NCBI RefSeq assembly: GCF_001436255.1
Contig: NZ_AZEI01000019.1
Location: forward strand, 1 to 64,000
Direction: 5' to 3'
DNA length: 64,000 bases
Source of the DNA: Lentilactobacillus rapi DSM 19907 = JCM 15042
GTDB taxonomy: Bacteria; Bacillota; Bacilli; Lactobacillales; Lactobacillaceae
Shown here: in pieces, positions 46,851-55,696 of the stretch
How the letters are laid out: the number at the start of each line of letters is the position of its first letter
How positions within the stretch are numbered: position 1 is the first letter of the stretch
Made by a program: the position numbers and the translations under genes
Notes under the pieces: generated by a model
What the model was told of the DNA's origin: nothing
Seen by the model: the letters and a program-made list of their open reading frames with translations, nothing else
The model's database searches: none

Positions 46851-48131
46851 ATGACTAAATTAATAATAAATGGCGGGAATCGTCTTTCTGGTGAGGTGTC
46901 CATTGGCGGTGCTAAAAATAGCACAGTTGCGCTTATTCCGGCCGCCATTTTAGCCGACACACCAGTTAAATTTGATTCGGTTCCAGACATTTTAGATGTT
47001 CACAATTTAATGTTGATCTTAAAATCAATGAATGTATCGTCTGAGTTTAAGGGCGATGTTTTGTCAATTGATCCGACAAATATTGTCGAAGCACCGCTCC
47101 CAAGTAAGGCGATCAAGAGCTTGCGAGCTTCTTACTATTTCATGGGCGCATTGTTGGGGCGTTTTCAACGTGCAACGGTCAGCTTTCCTGGTGGCGATAA
47201 TATTGGGCCGCGACCGATTGACCAGCATATTAAGGCCTTTAAGGCACTGGGTGCTGAGGTGAGCGATCATGATGGAACTGTGACCATTCAAACGGGTCCA
47301 AATGGTCTGCATGGTGCGCAGATCTTTTTAGATGTGGTTTCTGTTGGCGCAACGATTAATACAATTCTCGCATCTGTTAAAGCACCCGGAACGACGGTGA
47401 TTGGTAACGCTGCTAAAGAACCTGAAATTATTGATATTGCGACATTTTTAAATAACATGGGTGCAAATATCAGAGGTGCCGGGACAGATGTCATTCGAAT
47501 TGAAGGGGTGCCAACCCTCCAAGCTCGTAACACCCACACAATTATTCCTGATCGAATTGAAGCTGGTACATATCTTTCCTTGGCCGCAGCGGTTGGGGAC
47601 GGTGTTTTGATTACGAATATTATTCCAGAACATTTGGAAGCATTTGTGGCAAAATTGGAGGAAATGGGTTGTGATCTAACGGTTTATGAAGACAGCATCT
47701 ATGTTGGGCCTTCACATGACCTGAAACCGATTCAAGTTAAAGTGATGCCGTTTCCGGGATTTGCGACTGATTTGCAGCAGCCAGTGACCCCACTATTATT
47801 TAAGGCGAGTGGTAGGAGTATCATCATTGACACCATCTATCCTAAGCGAATCAAGCACATTCCCGAACTCAACAAATTAGGCGGTCGCATCAAATCAGAA
47901 GACACTGACGAGGGTGTAATCGTTGTGGATCCTTCGCCACACTTGAAGGGGGCCCATGTTGATGCTGGTGAGATTCGTGCGGGCGCTTCGTTGGTTATTG
48001 CTGGTCTCATGGCAAATGGCACAACTGAAATTTCCCACGCAGAGTATATTTTGCGGGGATATGGCAGTATCGTCGATAAACTGACGTCAATTGGTGCAGA
48101 CGTCAAACTGGAAGTCGAAGAAAAAGTTTAG
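46851..48131 (+). CDS. murA: UDP-N-acetylglucosamine 1-carboxyvinyltransferase with Asp at the Cys115 position
   Basis: A 426-residue enzyme of the first committed step of peptidoglycan synthesis (phosphoenolpyruvate to UDP-GlcNAc). [13 protein letters not shown] near 19 carries the conserved Lys; GFATDLQQP near 302 the catalytic Asp; [10 protein letters not shown] near 383 the late Arg. The loop reads [13 protein letters not shown], so codon GAT (Asp116) stands where most MurA have the fosfomycin-reactive Cys. Asp at this position is active but fosfomycin-insensitive in Mycobacterium. ATG 46851 follows GAGGAAAG; the longer frame is rejected. A second MurA may exist elsewhere. Confidence 0.96.
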   Translation: MTKLIINGGNRLSGEVSIGGAKNSTVALIPAAILADTPVKFDSVPDILDVHNLMLILKSMNVSSEFKGDVLSIDPTNIVEAPLPSKAIKSLRASYYFMGALLGRFQRATVSFPGGDNIGPRPIDQHIKAFKALGAEVSDHDGTVTIQTGPNGLHGAQIFLDVVSVGATINTILASVKAPGTTVIGNAAKEPEIIDIATFLNNMGANIRGAGTDVIRIEGVPTLQARNTHTIIPDRIEAGTYLSLAAAVGDGVLITNIIPEHLEAFVAKLEEMGCDLTVYEDSIYVGPSHDLKPIQVKVMPFPGFATDLQQPVTPLLFKASGRSIIIDTIYPKRIKHIPELNKLGGRIKSEDTDEGVIVVDPSPHLKGAHVDAGEIRAGASLVIAGLMANGTTEISHAEYILRGYGSIVDKLTSIGADVKLEVEEKV

Positions 48132-48142
48132 CCGAAAGGTTA

Positions 48143-48171
48143 TTGAAACCCGAATTATTTTATGATAAACT
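48143..48171 (+). promoter_or_regulatory. Promoter of rpmE2
   Basis: TTGAAA (48143-48148) and TAAACT (48166-48171) are exactly 17 nt apart. The leader is about 60 nt. No Zur-like palindrome is seen here. Confidence 0.75.
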
Positions 48172-48237
48172 AACAAGGTTGACTAATCGATAATCTCTGG
48201 GTCATCAAATTGATTCAGGGCAAAGGAGCGATATATT

Positions 48238-48489
48238 ATGAAAAAAGGAATTCATCCAGATTACCACCAAGTTGTATTTCAAGATTCAAGTACCGGATTC
48301 AAGTTTATGTCAGGATCAACTAAGACCTCTGACGAAACCATTGAATGGGAAGATGGCAAAACATACCCATTAATCCGGGTTGAAATTTCATCCGACTCTC
48401 ATCCATTCTACACTGGTAAGCAAAAGTTTACCCAAGCGGATGGCGCTGTGGATCGTTTCAACAAGAAATACGGTCTTACAAACAACTAG
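48238..48489 (+). CDS. rpmE2: 50S ribosomal protein L31 type B
   Basis: An 83-residue ribosomal protein of the zinc-independent B form. [23 protein letters not shown] opens it and [19 protein letters not shown] closes it. There is no Cys, so the zinc-binding CxxC of the A form is absent. The site AAAGGAGCG stands upstream of ATG. Confidence 0.96.
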   Translation: MKKGIHPDYHQVVFQDSSTGFKFMSGSTKTSDETIEWEDGKTYPLIRVEISSDSHPFYTGKQKFTQADGAVDRFNKKYGLTNN

Positions 48490-48497
48490 ACCCAAAC

Positions 48498-48533
48498 AAA
48501 AAGGCGGGACACATTATGTGGCCTGTCTTTTTA
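48498..48533 (+). terminator. Terminator after rpmE2
   Basis: AAAAAGGCGGGACAC pairs with GTGGCCTGTCTTTTT around ATTAT, with G-T pairs and one mismatch. The A and T flanks allow it to serve the convergent MFS gene as well. Confidence 0.8.
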
Positions 48534-48577
48534 TTTGGACATTTTTACCTTGAATGTCAAAAATTAGGGAATTTTGT

Positions 48578-49798
48578 TTATATTTTGCGAGCTTGCCGCA
48601 TTTCTCGCGTATTATGATAGACCAGTGCTAAATTGATTACCACTAGAATCGCAGTTGAAAGAAAAACGCCAGAATAATCAAAAGACGTCGCAACAACTGA
48701 GCCAATCATTGGACCGGCAACGTTGCCCATCGCTTGAAACGACTGGTTCCAACTGAACACCCGACCAGTCACTTGAGGAGGGGTGTTTTTGGCTAAAATG
48801 GCTTGCACGGCAGGTAACATTGCGGCGTTGGCAACACCAATGATAAAGCGTAGACCGATCAGCTGCCAAACGTTGGTGACAAAGGCCATCGGGACATAAA
48901 CACTAATTGCTAAAATAAATCCAATGATTAGAATTCGATCGGTTCCGATCCGGTCACCGACTCTCCCTAATAAAGGAGCAGCAAACAGTGTCGCAATTCC
49001 TGGAACTGCGGCGACAATTCCACTGTAAAAGGTTGTGGCCGAGCTGTTATCCATGATTTGCCGAACATATAATGATAAAATTGGTACAATAGAATTGTTC
49101 GCAGCCTGAATGATCATGGTCGTGACAAACATGCCAAACACTAATTTGGCGTTTGATAATTCGCCTACAACCCCGCGAGTGTTAAGCATTTCTGATTTTG
49201 CGGTTGGTTTGAAGTCTTCTTTTACAAAAATGGTTGTAACCAGAAATACCATTACAAATAAGAATCCCGTAATGAAAAAGGTCACCCGGTAACTAAAGAT
49301 GGAAGCAAGGGTTCCACCCAATAGGGGCCCAAAAAGTGCGCCGGAAACATTTCCAGTAACTAACATGCCTAGCGCTTGGCCACTACGTCTCTTCGGGACT
49401 TGGGTGGCAATTAGGGCATTCGCATTACTGATATAACCTGAGAACACGCCTTGAAGCAGTCGCAGGCCAATCAATTGCCAGACGTTCATCACAAGGCCCA
49501 TGAAGATGAAGACAATGGCCATTCCTGCAGATGCCCTGATCAGCATCAGCTTTCGACCGGTTCGGTCAGCCAGTTTTCCCCAGAATGGAGAAGCCAGTGC
49601 GGTTACAAAGTAGCTGGCCGCAAATGCCAAGCCACTGTACAAACTGAGTTCATTATGTGTAAATTTTCCCAGCGAGTCGACGTAAAGTGACAGGAATGGC
49701 ATGACTTCACTGAAACCAATTCCAGCCATGAACGTGCCAAACCATAACACTCGCAGATTTCGCTGCCAAGAATTCGGTGCTAGTTTATTTTCAGCCAA
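48578..49798 (-). CDS. MFS multidrug efflux transporter (PmrA/NorA-like)
   Basis: About 406 residues, 12 predicted helices. The loop 2-3 motif GKLADRTGRKLML near 77, its repeat GRVGDRIGTDRILI near 280, and the drug-antiporter block in helix 5 (VSGALFGPLLGG near 150) identify a proton-drug antiporter of the DHA1 family. The substrate range is not predictable. The two halves both contain VWQLIGLR, a trace of internal duplication. TTG 49798 is preferred because AGGAG directly abuts the GTG at 49810. It is divergent from the sortase gene. Confidence 0.85.
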   Translation of the reverse strand: MAENKLAPNSWQRNLRVLWFGTFMAGIGFSEVMPFLSLYVDSLGKFTHNELSLYSGLAFAASYFVTALASPFWGKLADRTGRKLMLIRASAGMAIVFIFMGLVMNVWQLIGLRLLQGVFSGYISNANALIATQVPKRRSGQALGMLVTGNVSGALFGPLLGGTLASIFSYRVTFFITGFLFVMVFLVTTIFVKEDFKPTAKSEMLNTRGVVGELSNAKLVFGMFVTTMIIQAANNSIVPILSLYVRQIMDNSSATTFYSGIVAAVPGIATLFAAPLLGRVGDRIGTDRILIIGFILAISVYVPMAFVTNVWQLIGLRFIIGVANAAMLPAVQAILAKNTPPQVTGRVFSWNQSFQAMGNVAGPMIGSVVATSFDYSGVFLSTAILVVINLALVYHNTREMRQARKI

Positions 49799-49849
49799 TG
49801 AGTTGATCACTCCTATTTATCAAAATAAAGTTCGCCATTGGAGGCAAAC

Positions 49850-50569
49850 ATGAAAAAAAGTCGTTTCAAACGAATCATTATCAACCTGATCTTTGTGCTT
49901 GTGTTTCTGATTGCACTGGTACTGATTTTTAACCGCCCCATTAAAAATGAAGTGATTAAATCTTATCAGCCCAAAGTGACCCGCCAGATGGTTGAGAAAT
50001 CCGAAACCAGGCAAAAGCAGCAAACCAAGCGCCATTCTAAAAATGTGAGCTATGATTTCAAAAAAGTCAAATCACTAGATTTCCAAACTGCTTTGCGTTC
50101 CAGGATGAATACCAACCGATTGGAAGTTGTCGGTGAAATTTTAGTACCAAAGTCCTCAATCCACCTGCCAATTGGTCTTGGAGTTGCCAATACGACATTA
50201 GCCCTGGCAGCTGGGACGATGCGTCAGGATCAAAAGATGGGGAAGGGTAACTATCCATTAGCCGGCCACCATATGGTGAATCGCCATGTGTTATTTGGAC
50301 CATTGTACTTCAAAACTAAAGTTGGCGATAATATTTATCTGACTGATTTGAAAAAAGTATACCATTACCGGGTTTATCGACGAGTTTTCATTGCTGCTAC
50401 CAGGGTAGATGTGGTCAAACAGACTAAGAAGCCGATTGTGACATTGATTACGTGTGATGCAACGGGAGCGGGGCGCTTAATGATCCGCGGCAAGCTCATT
50501 AATCAGTACTCTTTGAATCAAGCAACGCCAAAATTAAAACGAGCCCTTTTGAGGCCCGCCAATAATTAG
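49850..50569 (+). CDS. srtA: Class A sortase
   Basis: A 239-residue cysteine transpeptidase with one N-terminal membrane helix (about 8-28). The catalytic His is in LAGHHM near 140, Cys in TLITCD near 202, and Arg in RLMIRG near 212. It links LPXTG surface proteins to the wall. No LPXTG protein is encoded in this window; the two NEAT proteins lack the motif. ATG 49850 follows TTGGAGGC. Its end overlaps the convergent phosphatase gene by 4 nt. Confidence 0.92.
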   Translation: MKKSRFKRIIINLIFVLVFLIALVLIFNRPIKNEVIKSYQPKVTRQMVEKSETRQKQQTKRHSKNVSYDFKKVKSLDFQTALRSRMNTNRLEVVGEILVPKSSIHLPIGLGVANTTLALAAGTMRQDQKMGKGNYPLAGHHMVNRHVLFGPLYFKTKVGDNIYLTDLKKVYHYRVYRRVFIAATRVDVVKQTKKPIVTLITCDATGAGRLMIRGKLINQYSLNQATPKLKRALLRPANN

Positions 50570-51033
50570 AGCATGTTCGCTTTGATGTAATCCAGCCATT
50601 TTGGTAACGACTCGGATAACTGTGCATAGGTCCGACCAAATTTATGGTCGTACCAAGGATCTGGAATGTCTTTTCCCATTTCATTTGGAAGAATATCCAA
50701 GCACAGATGAATTTTGGCCTTATCGTTTTCAGGGGCCATTTGCTTTAGATAGTAAATGTTCTGGCTATCCATCCCGATAATCAGGTCAGCCCACTCGAAA
50801 TCTTTTGTCTCAATCGGCCGAGAAGTCATCCCAGTCCAATCGATACCATGCATTTCGAGTTCTGCTTGCGCGCCTGGATGAGGGGGATTGCCTTGTTCTT
50901 CGCTACTGATTCCTGCTGAATCAACGGCAATTTTGTCGGCAAGCCCCGCTTCCTTGACCATTTTCTTAAAAATTGCTTCTGCCATTGGCGAACGGCAGAT
51001 ATTTCCCAGACAAACAAATAAAACGTTAGTCAT
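50566..51033 (-). CDS. Low-molecular-weight protein-tyrosine phosphatase
   Basis: A 155-residue phosphatase. The P-loop VCLGNICRSPMAEA has Cys8, Arg14 and Ser15, and the general-acid loop is IPDPWYDHK near 122. It belongs to the Wzb/YwlE/YfkJ group, acting on phosphotyrosine or phosphoarginine. The Ile-Cys-Arg end of the loop matches the tyrosine-type members. A target cannot be assigned from context. It stands alone on the minus strand. Confidence 0.92.
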   Translation of the reverse strand: MTNVLFVCLGNICRSPMAEAIFKKMVKEAGLADKIAVDSAGISSEEQGNPPHPGAQAELEMHGIDWTGMTSRPIETKDFEWADLIIGMDSQNIYYLKQMAPENDKAKIHLCLDILPNEMGKDIPDPWYDHKFGRTYAQLSESLPKWLDYIKANML

Positions 51034-51185
51034 TACTTTAACCTCGTCACCATCATTGTATTAACAATAATGTTACCAACTATTGAGCAAAAGGGCAAAC
51101 AAATTCATTTTTGAAAGGTATTTACAGACATCTTTGTCAAAGGGTAGTACAATTAAATTAGACTTTTATATGGGGTAATGACACA

Positions 51186-51953
51186 ATGAAGGGCAATTTT
51201 ATTTTTATCAATACAAATCCGATTTCCAACATGATTCTGTCGTCGGGGATTACCGCCGCTGATTTTATTAATGGGTTAGACCAACTGCCAGATAATATTA
51301 TTTTGTTGAACAATGATGAGGAAGATGCCAATGGGTATAATTCTCATTCCAAGTTCAATTTAATATTTGGCTCGTCTGAAATCCGGCAATACCTGCTTAA
51401 AAACCCAAGTGGGCCGAAGAAGTTTATCGACTTCGATGATGAAGACAGTGTCAATAATCTGTCACCATACGAAATCGCTGAACTCTTGTATCTTGCCCAC
51501 TTTGGAACCCCGATGGGTCGCCCATTTTCTTCCAAGTTATTGAACCACTATATTTATCTCACTCAAGATGATCGGACGATTCGATCCTACTATCGACGAT
51601 TTTCAGATTTCAATCATGTGTTGGAAATTGCCATCAAACGGAATCTTCGCGAAACCCATAATACATTGCGGGTATTTTTGCGGCCGTTGGCAATCAAGGA
51701 CATCGACAATTCCATTCTCATTGAGCTGATTACCAAGGCCAATGATGGCTTGTTCATTCTATTTGGTTCAATTAGGGAACGAAATCGAACATATCATATT
51801 CCAATTAGAATTTTGAAAAATCCGGATCAGGTTTCGATTATTTTAAGAACCAAGACAATTATTGAGAATACGAACTATGTTGGTGATTTGAGTTACAATT
51901 TACAAAATTCCACATGGAAGTTAGAATGGCAAGATCAAGCGGCGGGTGTTTAG
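51186..51953 (+). CDS. Uncharacterised lactobacillus protein upstream of murF
   Basis: A 255-residue protein I do not recognise as a named family. There is no signal peptide or membrane helix. The N-terminal third is acidic (LLNNDEEDANG near 40, FIDFDDEDS near 80). The middle reads SPYEIAELLYLAHFGTPMGRPFSSKLLNHYIYLTQDDRTIRSYYR, amphipathic and basic, and the C-terminal part is beta-rich. It has its own gap of 152 nt upstream and murF 56 nt downstream behind a separate promoter. A cell-wall link is only suggested by position. Confidence 0.75.
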   Translation: MKGNFIFINTNPISNMILSSGITAADFINGLDQLPDNIILLNNDEEDANGYNSHSKFNLIFGSSEIRQYLLKNPSGPKKFIDFDDEDSVNNLSPYEIAELLYLAHFGTPMGRPFSSKLLNHYIYLTQDDRTIRSYYRRFSDFNHVLEIAIKRNLRETHNTLRVFLRPLAIKDIDNSILIELITKANDGLFILFGSIRERNRTYHIPIRILKNPDQVSIILRTKTIIENTNYVGDLSYNLQNSTWKLEWQDQAAGV

Positions 51954-51966
51954 CTGGTTGATTTTT

Positions 51967-51975
51967 TGTTATAAT
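51967..51975 (+). promoter_or_regulatory. Extended -10 promoter of murF
   Basis: TGTTATAAT (TG motif plus perfect TATAAT) lies 34 nt before the murF start. No good -35 is present, as is common for extended -10 promoters. Confidence 0.6.
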
Positions 51976-52009
51976 TGACAGTAACTATTCAAAATTGGAG
52001 CGTTAAATA

Positions 52010-53398
52010 ATGAAAATGACAATTGGCGAAATTGCTTCAGCGATCAATGCCAAGACCGATAATTTTCCAAATAGTTCCTTAAAACAAGACGTTGAGGGTG
52101 TGTGCTTTGATAGCCGCAAGCTTGAACCGGGCCAATTATTTATCCCTCTGGCCGGCGAGCATGATGGGCATGACTACATAGACTCAGCGATTCACAATGG
52201 TGCAGTTGCAACACTATGGGCTGCTGACAAAGCCAACCGGCTGCCGCTTTCAATTCCAGCATTGGTGGTTGATGACCCATTGACGGCGTTTCAAACCTTA
52301 AGTCGATATTACCTCACCAAAATTAACCCACGAGTTATTGCGATTACCGGCAGCAATGGTAAAACAACCACAAAAGACATGATCGCTGCCATCCTTTCCA
52401 GCACGTTTCATGTGACCAAGACCCACGATAATTTTAATAATGAAATTGGGGTTCCATACACAATTTTGCAGATGGAGTCCAATACGGAGTTCTTGGTGGT
52501 TGAAATGGGGATGGATCGTCCAGGTCAGCTGGATTTCCTATCAAAGTTGGTGCAGCCTGATGTCGCGATCATTACGATGATTGGCGAGGCCCATATCGAA
52601 TTCTTTGGGACCCGCGCTAAGATTGCCGATGCCAAGATGGAAATTACCCACGGATTGAAATCTGACGGCTTATTCATTTATGATGGCGATGAACCATTGC
52701 TGGTGGAACGGGCCAAGGCAGTTTCGACGGCTCAGAGTACGTTTGGCCGCCAACCTAATGATGATATTTACGCGACAGAAACTCAAGATAGTCAGTACAG
52801 TACATCCTTTAAAGTGAATTTGTGGCCGGATATGACGTTTGAAATCCCTATGATCGGTGATTACAACGTTAATAACGCGTTGTCAGCAATGGCGGTCGGT
52901 CGGGTGTTCCAAATTCATCCATCAATGATTCAAAAGAGTTTAACAAAATTTGATCTGACGAAGAATCGAACCCAGTGGCTGGTTGGTAAAGCAGGCGAGA
53001 AGATTTTAAGCGATGTCTATAATTCCAATCCAACTGCAGCCAAAGAAGTGCTGACGGCTTTCCAGGAAACACCAACGAAGGGTCGGCGAGTTGCGGTACT
53101 GGGTGATATGCTGGAACTTGGCAGTCAGTCAAAGCAGATGCATGCATCGTTAGCCAGCAGTATTGACCCCAGCCAAATTGCGATGGTTTATTTAGTCGGT
53201 GATGATATGGCTGCACTGTATGATCGATTAAAGCCGGTATTTGCACCGGAAAATTTACACCATTATTCGGCAGATCAACTCGATAAGTTAACTGCTGATC
53301 TAACGGCCCAGCTAACCGCCGATGATGAGGTTATGTTGAAGGCCAGTCATGGACTTCATCTAGAGAATGTTGTGGATGGATTGGTGAAGAAAGAGTAG
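52010..53398 (+). CDS. murF: UDP-MurNAc-tripeptide--D-alanyl-D-alanine ligase
   Basis: A 462-residue Mur ligase that adds D-Ala-D-Ala to the peptidoglycan precursor. The ATP loop ITGSNGKTTTKDM lies near 112, HDNFNNEIGVPYT near 140, VEMGMDRPGQ near 165, and DVYNSNPTAAKEVL near 336. Alanine racemase, which supplies D-Ala, is 2.3 kb downstream. Confidence 0.97.
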   Translation: MKMTIGEIASAINAKTDNFPNSSLKQDVEGVCFDSRKLEPGQLFIPLAGEHDGHDYIDSAIHNGAVATLWAADKANRLPLSIPALVVDDPLTAFQTLSRYYLTKINPRVIAITGSNGKTTTKDMIAAILSSTFHVTKTHDNFNNEIGVPYTILQMESNTEFLVVEMGMDRPGQLDFLSKLVQPDVAIITMIGEAHIEFFGTRAKIADAKMEITHGLKSDGLFIYDGDEPLLVERAKAVSTAQSTFGRQPNDDIYATETQDSQYSTSFKVNLWPDMTFEIPMIGDYNVNNALSAMAVGRVFQIHPSMIQKSLTKFDLTKNRTQWLVGKAGEKILSDVYNSNPTAAKEVLTAFQETPTKGRRVAVLGDMLELGSQSKQMHASLASSIDPSQIAMVYLVGDDMAALYDRLKPVFAPENLHHYSADQLDKLTADLTAQLTADDEVMLKASHGLHLENVVDGLVKKE

Positions 53399-53511
53399 TG
53401 CATACAATCGTCATCGAGAAATAGGTGCTCTTGGTCAAAACTCCCAACCCAATATTTTGCAAAAGAAGTTGGAAGTTCGAAGGTTAACCGCTTTCGTTAC
53501 GCCCTTTTCCC

Positions 53512-53621
53512 TTGCGTATTACCTACAAACGGTGTAAACTGAAAAAGTTATTTTGTAATAAATGATTGATGGTCAGGCTAATGACCGAACAAGAGAAACG
53601 GATTTTTCTCTAGTCATTGGC
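53512..53621 (+). promoter_or_regulatory. cshA promoter and structured 5' leader
   Basis: TTGCGT (53512-53517), 17 nt, TAAACT (53535-53540). The leader of about 110 nt folds into a two-part stem: GCTAATGAC (53577-53585) with GTCATTGGC (53613-53621), enclosing AGAGAAA (53592-53598) with TTTCTCT (53605-53611). DEAD-box helicase genes are often controlled through such cold-sensitive leaders. The stretch 53399-53511 shows no other feature. Confidence 0.6.
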
Positions 53622-53659
53622 GGAACCTTAATTGTTTCAATAATTAGGAGGAAACATAT

Positions 53660-55189
53660 TTGAAGTTTAGTGAATTAGGATTATCAGACCGCTTACTCTC
53701 AGCAATTTCCAGTAGTGGTTTTGAAGAAGCAACTCCCATCCAAGCAGAAACCATTCCAATGGTTCTTAAGGGTCAGGATGTTATTGGTCAGGCACAAACT
53801 GGAACGGGTAAGACGGCTGCATTTGGATTACCAATCTTGCAGAAGATTGATTTTGACAATCCCAATGTTCAAGCTCTAATTATTTCACCCACTAGAGAGC
53901 TTGCAATTCAGACCCAAGAAGAAATTTATCGACTCGGTAAAGACGAGAAGGCTCGCGTTCAGGTCGTTTATGGTGGGGCAGATATTCGCCGCCAAATCAA
54001 CGCATTAAAAGACCATCCACAGATTATTGTGGGAACTCCTGGACGACTCCTTGATCATATCCGTCGTCATACATTGAAGTTAGAGCACATTAAGACTTTA
54101 GTTCTTGACGAAGCCGACGAAATGTTAGATATGGGATTCTTAGACGATATCGAAAGTATCATCAAACAAACCCCCGAAGAGAGACAAACACTTTTGTTCT
54201 CCGCAACAATGCCTGCTCAAATTAAGCGAGTTGGGGTTCAGTTTATGAAGGATCCCCAACAAGTTAAGATCAAGGCTAAAGAATTAACTACGGACTTAAT
54301 TGATCAATACTATGTTCGATTGAAAGAATACGAAAAGTTTGACACAATGACGCGTTTCTTTGACGTCCAAGATCCTGAAGTTATCCTTGTCTTTTGCCGG
54401 ACAAAGCGCCGGGTTGACGAAGTATCAAAAGGATTAGAGGCGCGTGGCTATAAGGCTGCCGGCCTTCATGGCGACTTAACTCAGGCTCGTCGTTCTCAGA
54501 TCATGCAAGAATTTAAGCGTGGCAAAATTGATATTTTAGTTGCGACTGATGTGGCTGCACGTGGAATTGATATTTCTGGTGTTACCCACGTTTACAACTA
54601 TGATATTCCCCAGGATCCAGATAGCTACGTTCATCGGGTTGGTCGTACCGGTCGTGCCGGAAAGCATGGTGTTTCAATTACATTCGCAACGCCAAACGAA
54701 ATGGACTACTTACGAGAAATCGAGAAGTTGACCAAAGTGCGCATGCTGCCTTTGAAGCCACCAACAGAACAAGAAGCATTTGTTGGTCAATTGAATTCAG
54801 CAGAGTCTGATATCGCTGATTTGATTCAGAAGACGAATACTGATAAGTACCAAAAGATGGCTGATAAGCTTCTTGATGAGTACGAAGCAACTGACTTAGT
54901 TGCTGCCTTACTAAATGATGTGACTCGGGATAATGTGAAAGTTAAGATTACTCCTGAACGCCCATTATCACGTCATCACGGTGGTCATGGACATAACAGC
55001 CACAGGGGTGGTGGTCATTGGGGCGGTTCACGCAACAATCACCGAAATAATGACCGTAACTCAGGCCGCAACCGGAGCAGAAACGGTGGTGGCAATCGTG
55101 ACCGCGATCGCAATCATGGCGGAAGCAAGAATAGCAGTAAACGTTCAAGCGGTGGTAGCAAACGGCGCTTCACAATTAAAAATTCGTAA
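53660..55189 (+). CDS. cshA: DEAD-box RNA helicase CshA
   Basis: A 509-residue ATP-dependent RNA helicase of RNA decay and cold adaptation. Q motif GFEEATPIQAETIP near 20, Walker A AQTGTGKTAA near 46, PTRELA, DEAD at about 153, SAT, and HRVGRTGRAG near 325. The C-terminal tail (about 430-509) is Gly/Asn/Arg/His-rich (HHGGHGHNSHRGGGHWGG), an RNA-binding extension. TTG start follows TAGGAGG by 8 nt. Confidence 0.96.
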   Translation: MKFSELGLSDRLLSAISSSGFEEATPIQAETIPMVLKGQDVIGQAQTGTGKTAAFGLPILQKIDFDNPNVQALIISPTRELAIQTQEEIYRLGKDEKARVQVVYGGADIRRQINALKDHPQIIVGTPGRLLDHIRRHTLKLEHIKTLVLDEADEMLDMGFLDDIESIIKQTPEERQTLLFSATMPAQIKRVGVQFMKDPQQVKIKAKELTTDLIDQYYVRLKEYEKFDTMTRFFDVQDPEVILVFCRTKRRVDEVSKGLEARGYKAAGLHGDLTQARRSQIMQEFKRGKIDILVATDVAARGIDISGVTHVYNYDIPQDPDSYVHRVGRTGRAGKHGVSITFATPNEMDYLREIEKLTKVRMLPLKPPTEQEAFVGQLNSAESDIADLIQKTNTDKYQKMADKLLDEYEATDLVAALLNDVTRDNVKVKITPERPLSRHHGGHGHNSHRGGGHWGGSRNNHRNNDRNSGRNRSRNGGGNRDRDRNHGGSKNSSKRSSGGSKRRFTIKNS

Positions 55190-55200
55190 TTGAATGAACT

Positions 55201-55236
55201 AAAGCAGTTGGAGAACCTTTCCAGCTGCTTTTTTTA
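55201..55236 (+). terminator. Terminator after cshA
   Basis: AAAGCAGTTGGA (55201-55212) pairs with TCCAGCTGCTTT (55220-55231) with one G-T pair, followed by a run of T. Confidence 0.9.
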
Positions 55237-55288
55237 ATATCAAATCTGCTGTTCGCAAGTGAATCTCGTTTTAATCATGCCCTTTTTG

Positions 55289-55297
55289 TGGTATTAT
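55289..55297 (+). promoter_or_regulatory. Extended -10 promoter of acpS-alr
   Basis: TGGTATTAT lies 35 nt before the acpS start; the -35 region is poor (TTTTAA). Confidence 0.5.
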
Positions 55298-55332
55298 GTA
55301 GTGTAGCTTTCTTGATATGTGAGGGATTTTTG

Positions 55333-55689
55333 ATGATTGCTGGAATTGGAATTGATATTACTGAAATTGACAGAATCAAGGCTGCAGTTGAGAAAAATCA
55401 TCATTTCATTAACCGGGTATTGACGGAGGCTGAAATTCAGCAATTGGATTTATTGTCTGAAAAACGACGTTATGAGTATATCGCTGGTCGCTTTTCTGCA
55501 AAAGAATCATATTCCAAAGCATATGGCTCCGGTCTGGGCAAAAAAGTTCGGTTTCAAGACTTAGCAATTCTCAACAATCAAGACGGTAAGCCAATCGTTT
55601 ATACTCATCCATTTGACGGAAATGCGTTTGTGTCGATATCTCATACCGACAGTATGGTAATAACCCAAGTTATTTTAGAGAATAGGTGA
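55333..55689 (+). CDS. acpS: Holo-[acyl-carrier-protein] synthase
   Basis: A 118-residue phosphopantetheinyl transferase that activates acyl carrier protein. GIGIDITEIDRIKAA holds the magnesium-binding Asp, and GRFSAKESYSKAYG the second metal site. ATG 55333 follows GAGGGAT; the upstream frame crosses the promoter. alr begins 7 nt later. Confidence 0.96.
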   Translation: MIAGIGIDITEIDRIKAAVEKNHHFINRVLTEAEIQQLDLLSEKRRYEYIAGRFSAKESYSKAYGSGLGKKVRFQDLAILNNQDGKPIVYTHPFDGNAFVSISHTDSMVITQVILENR

Positions 55690-55696
55690 TGAGGTA

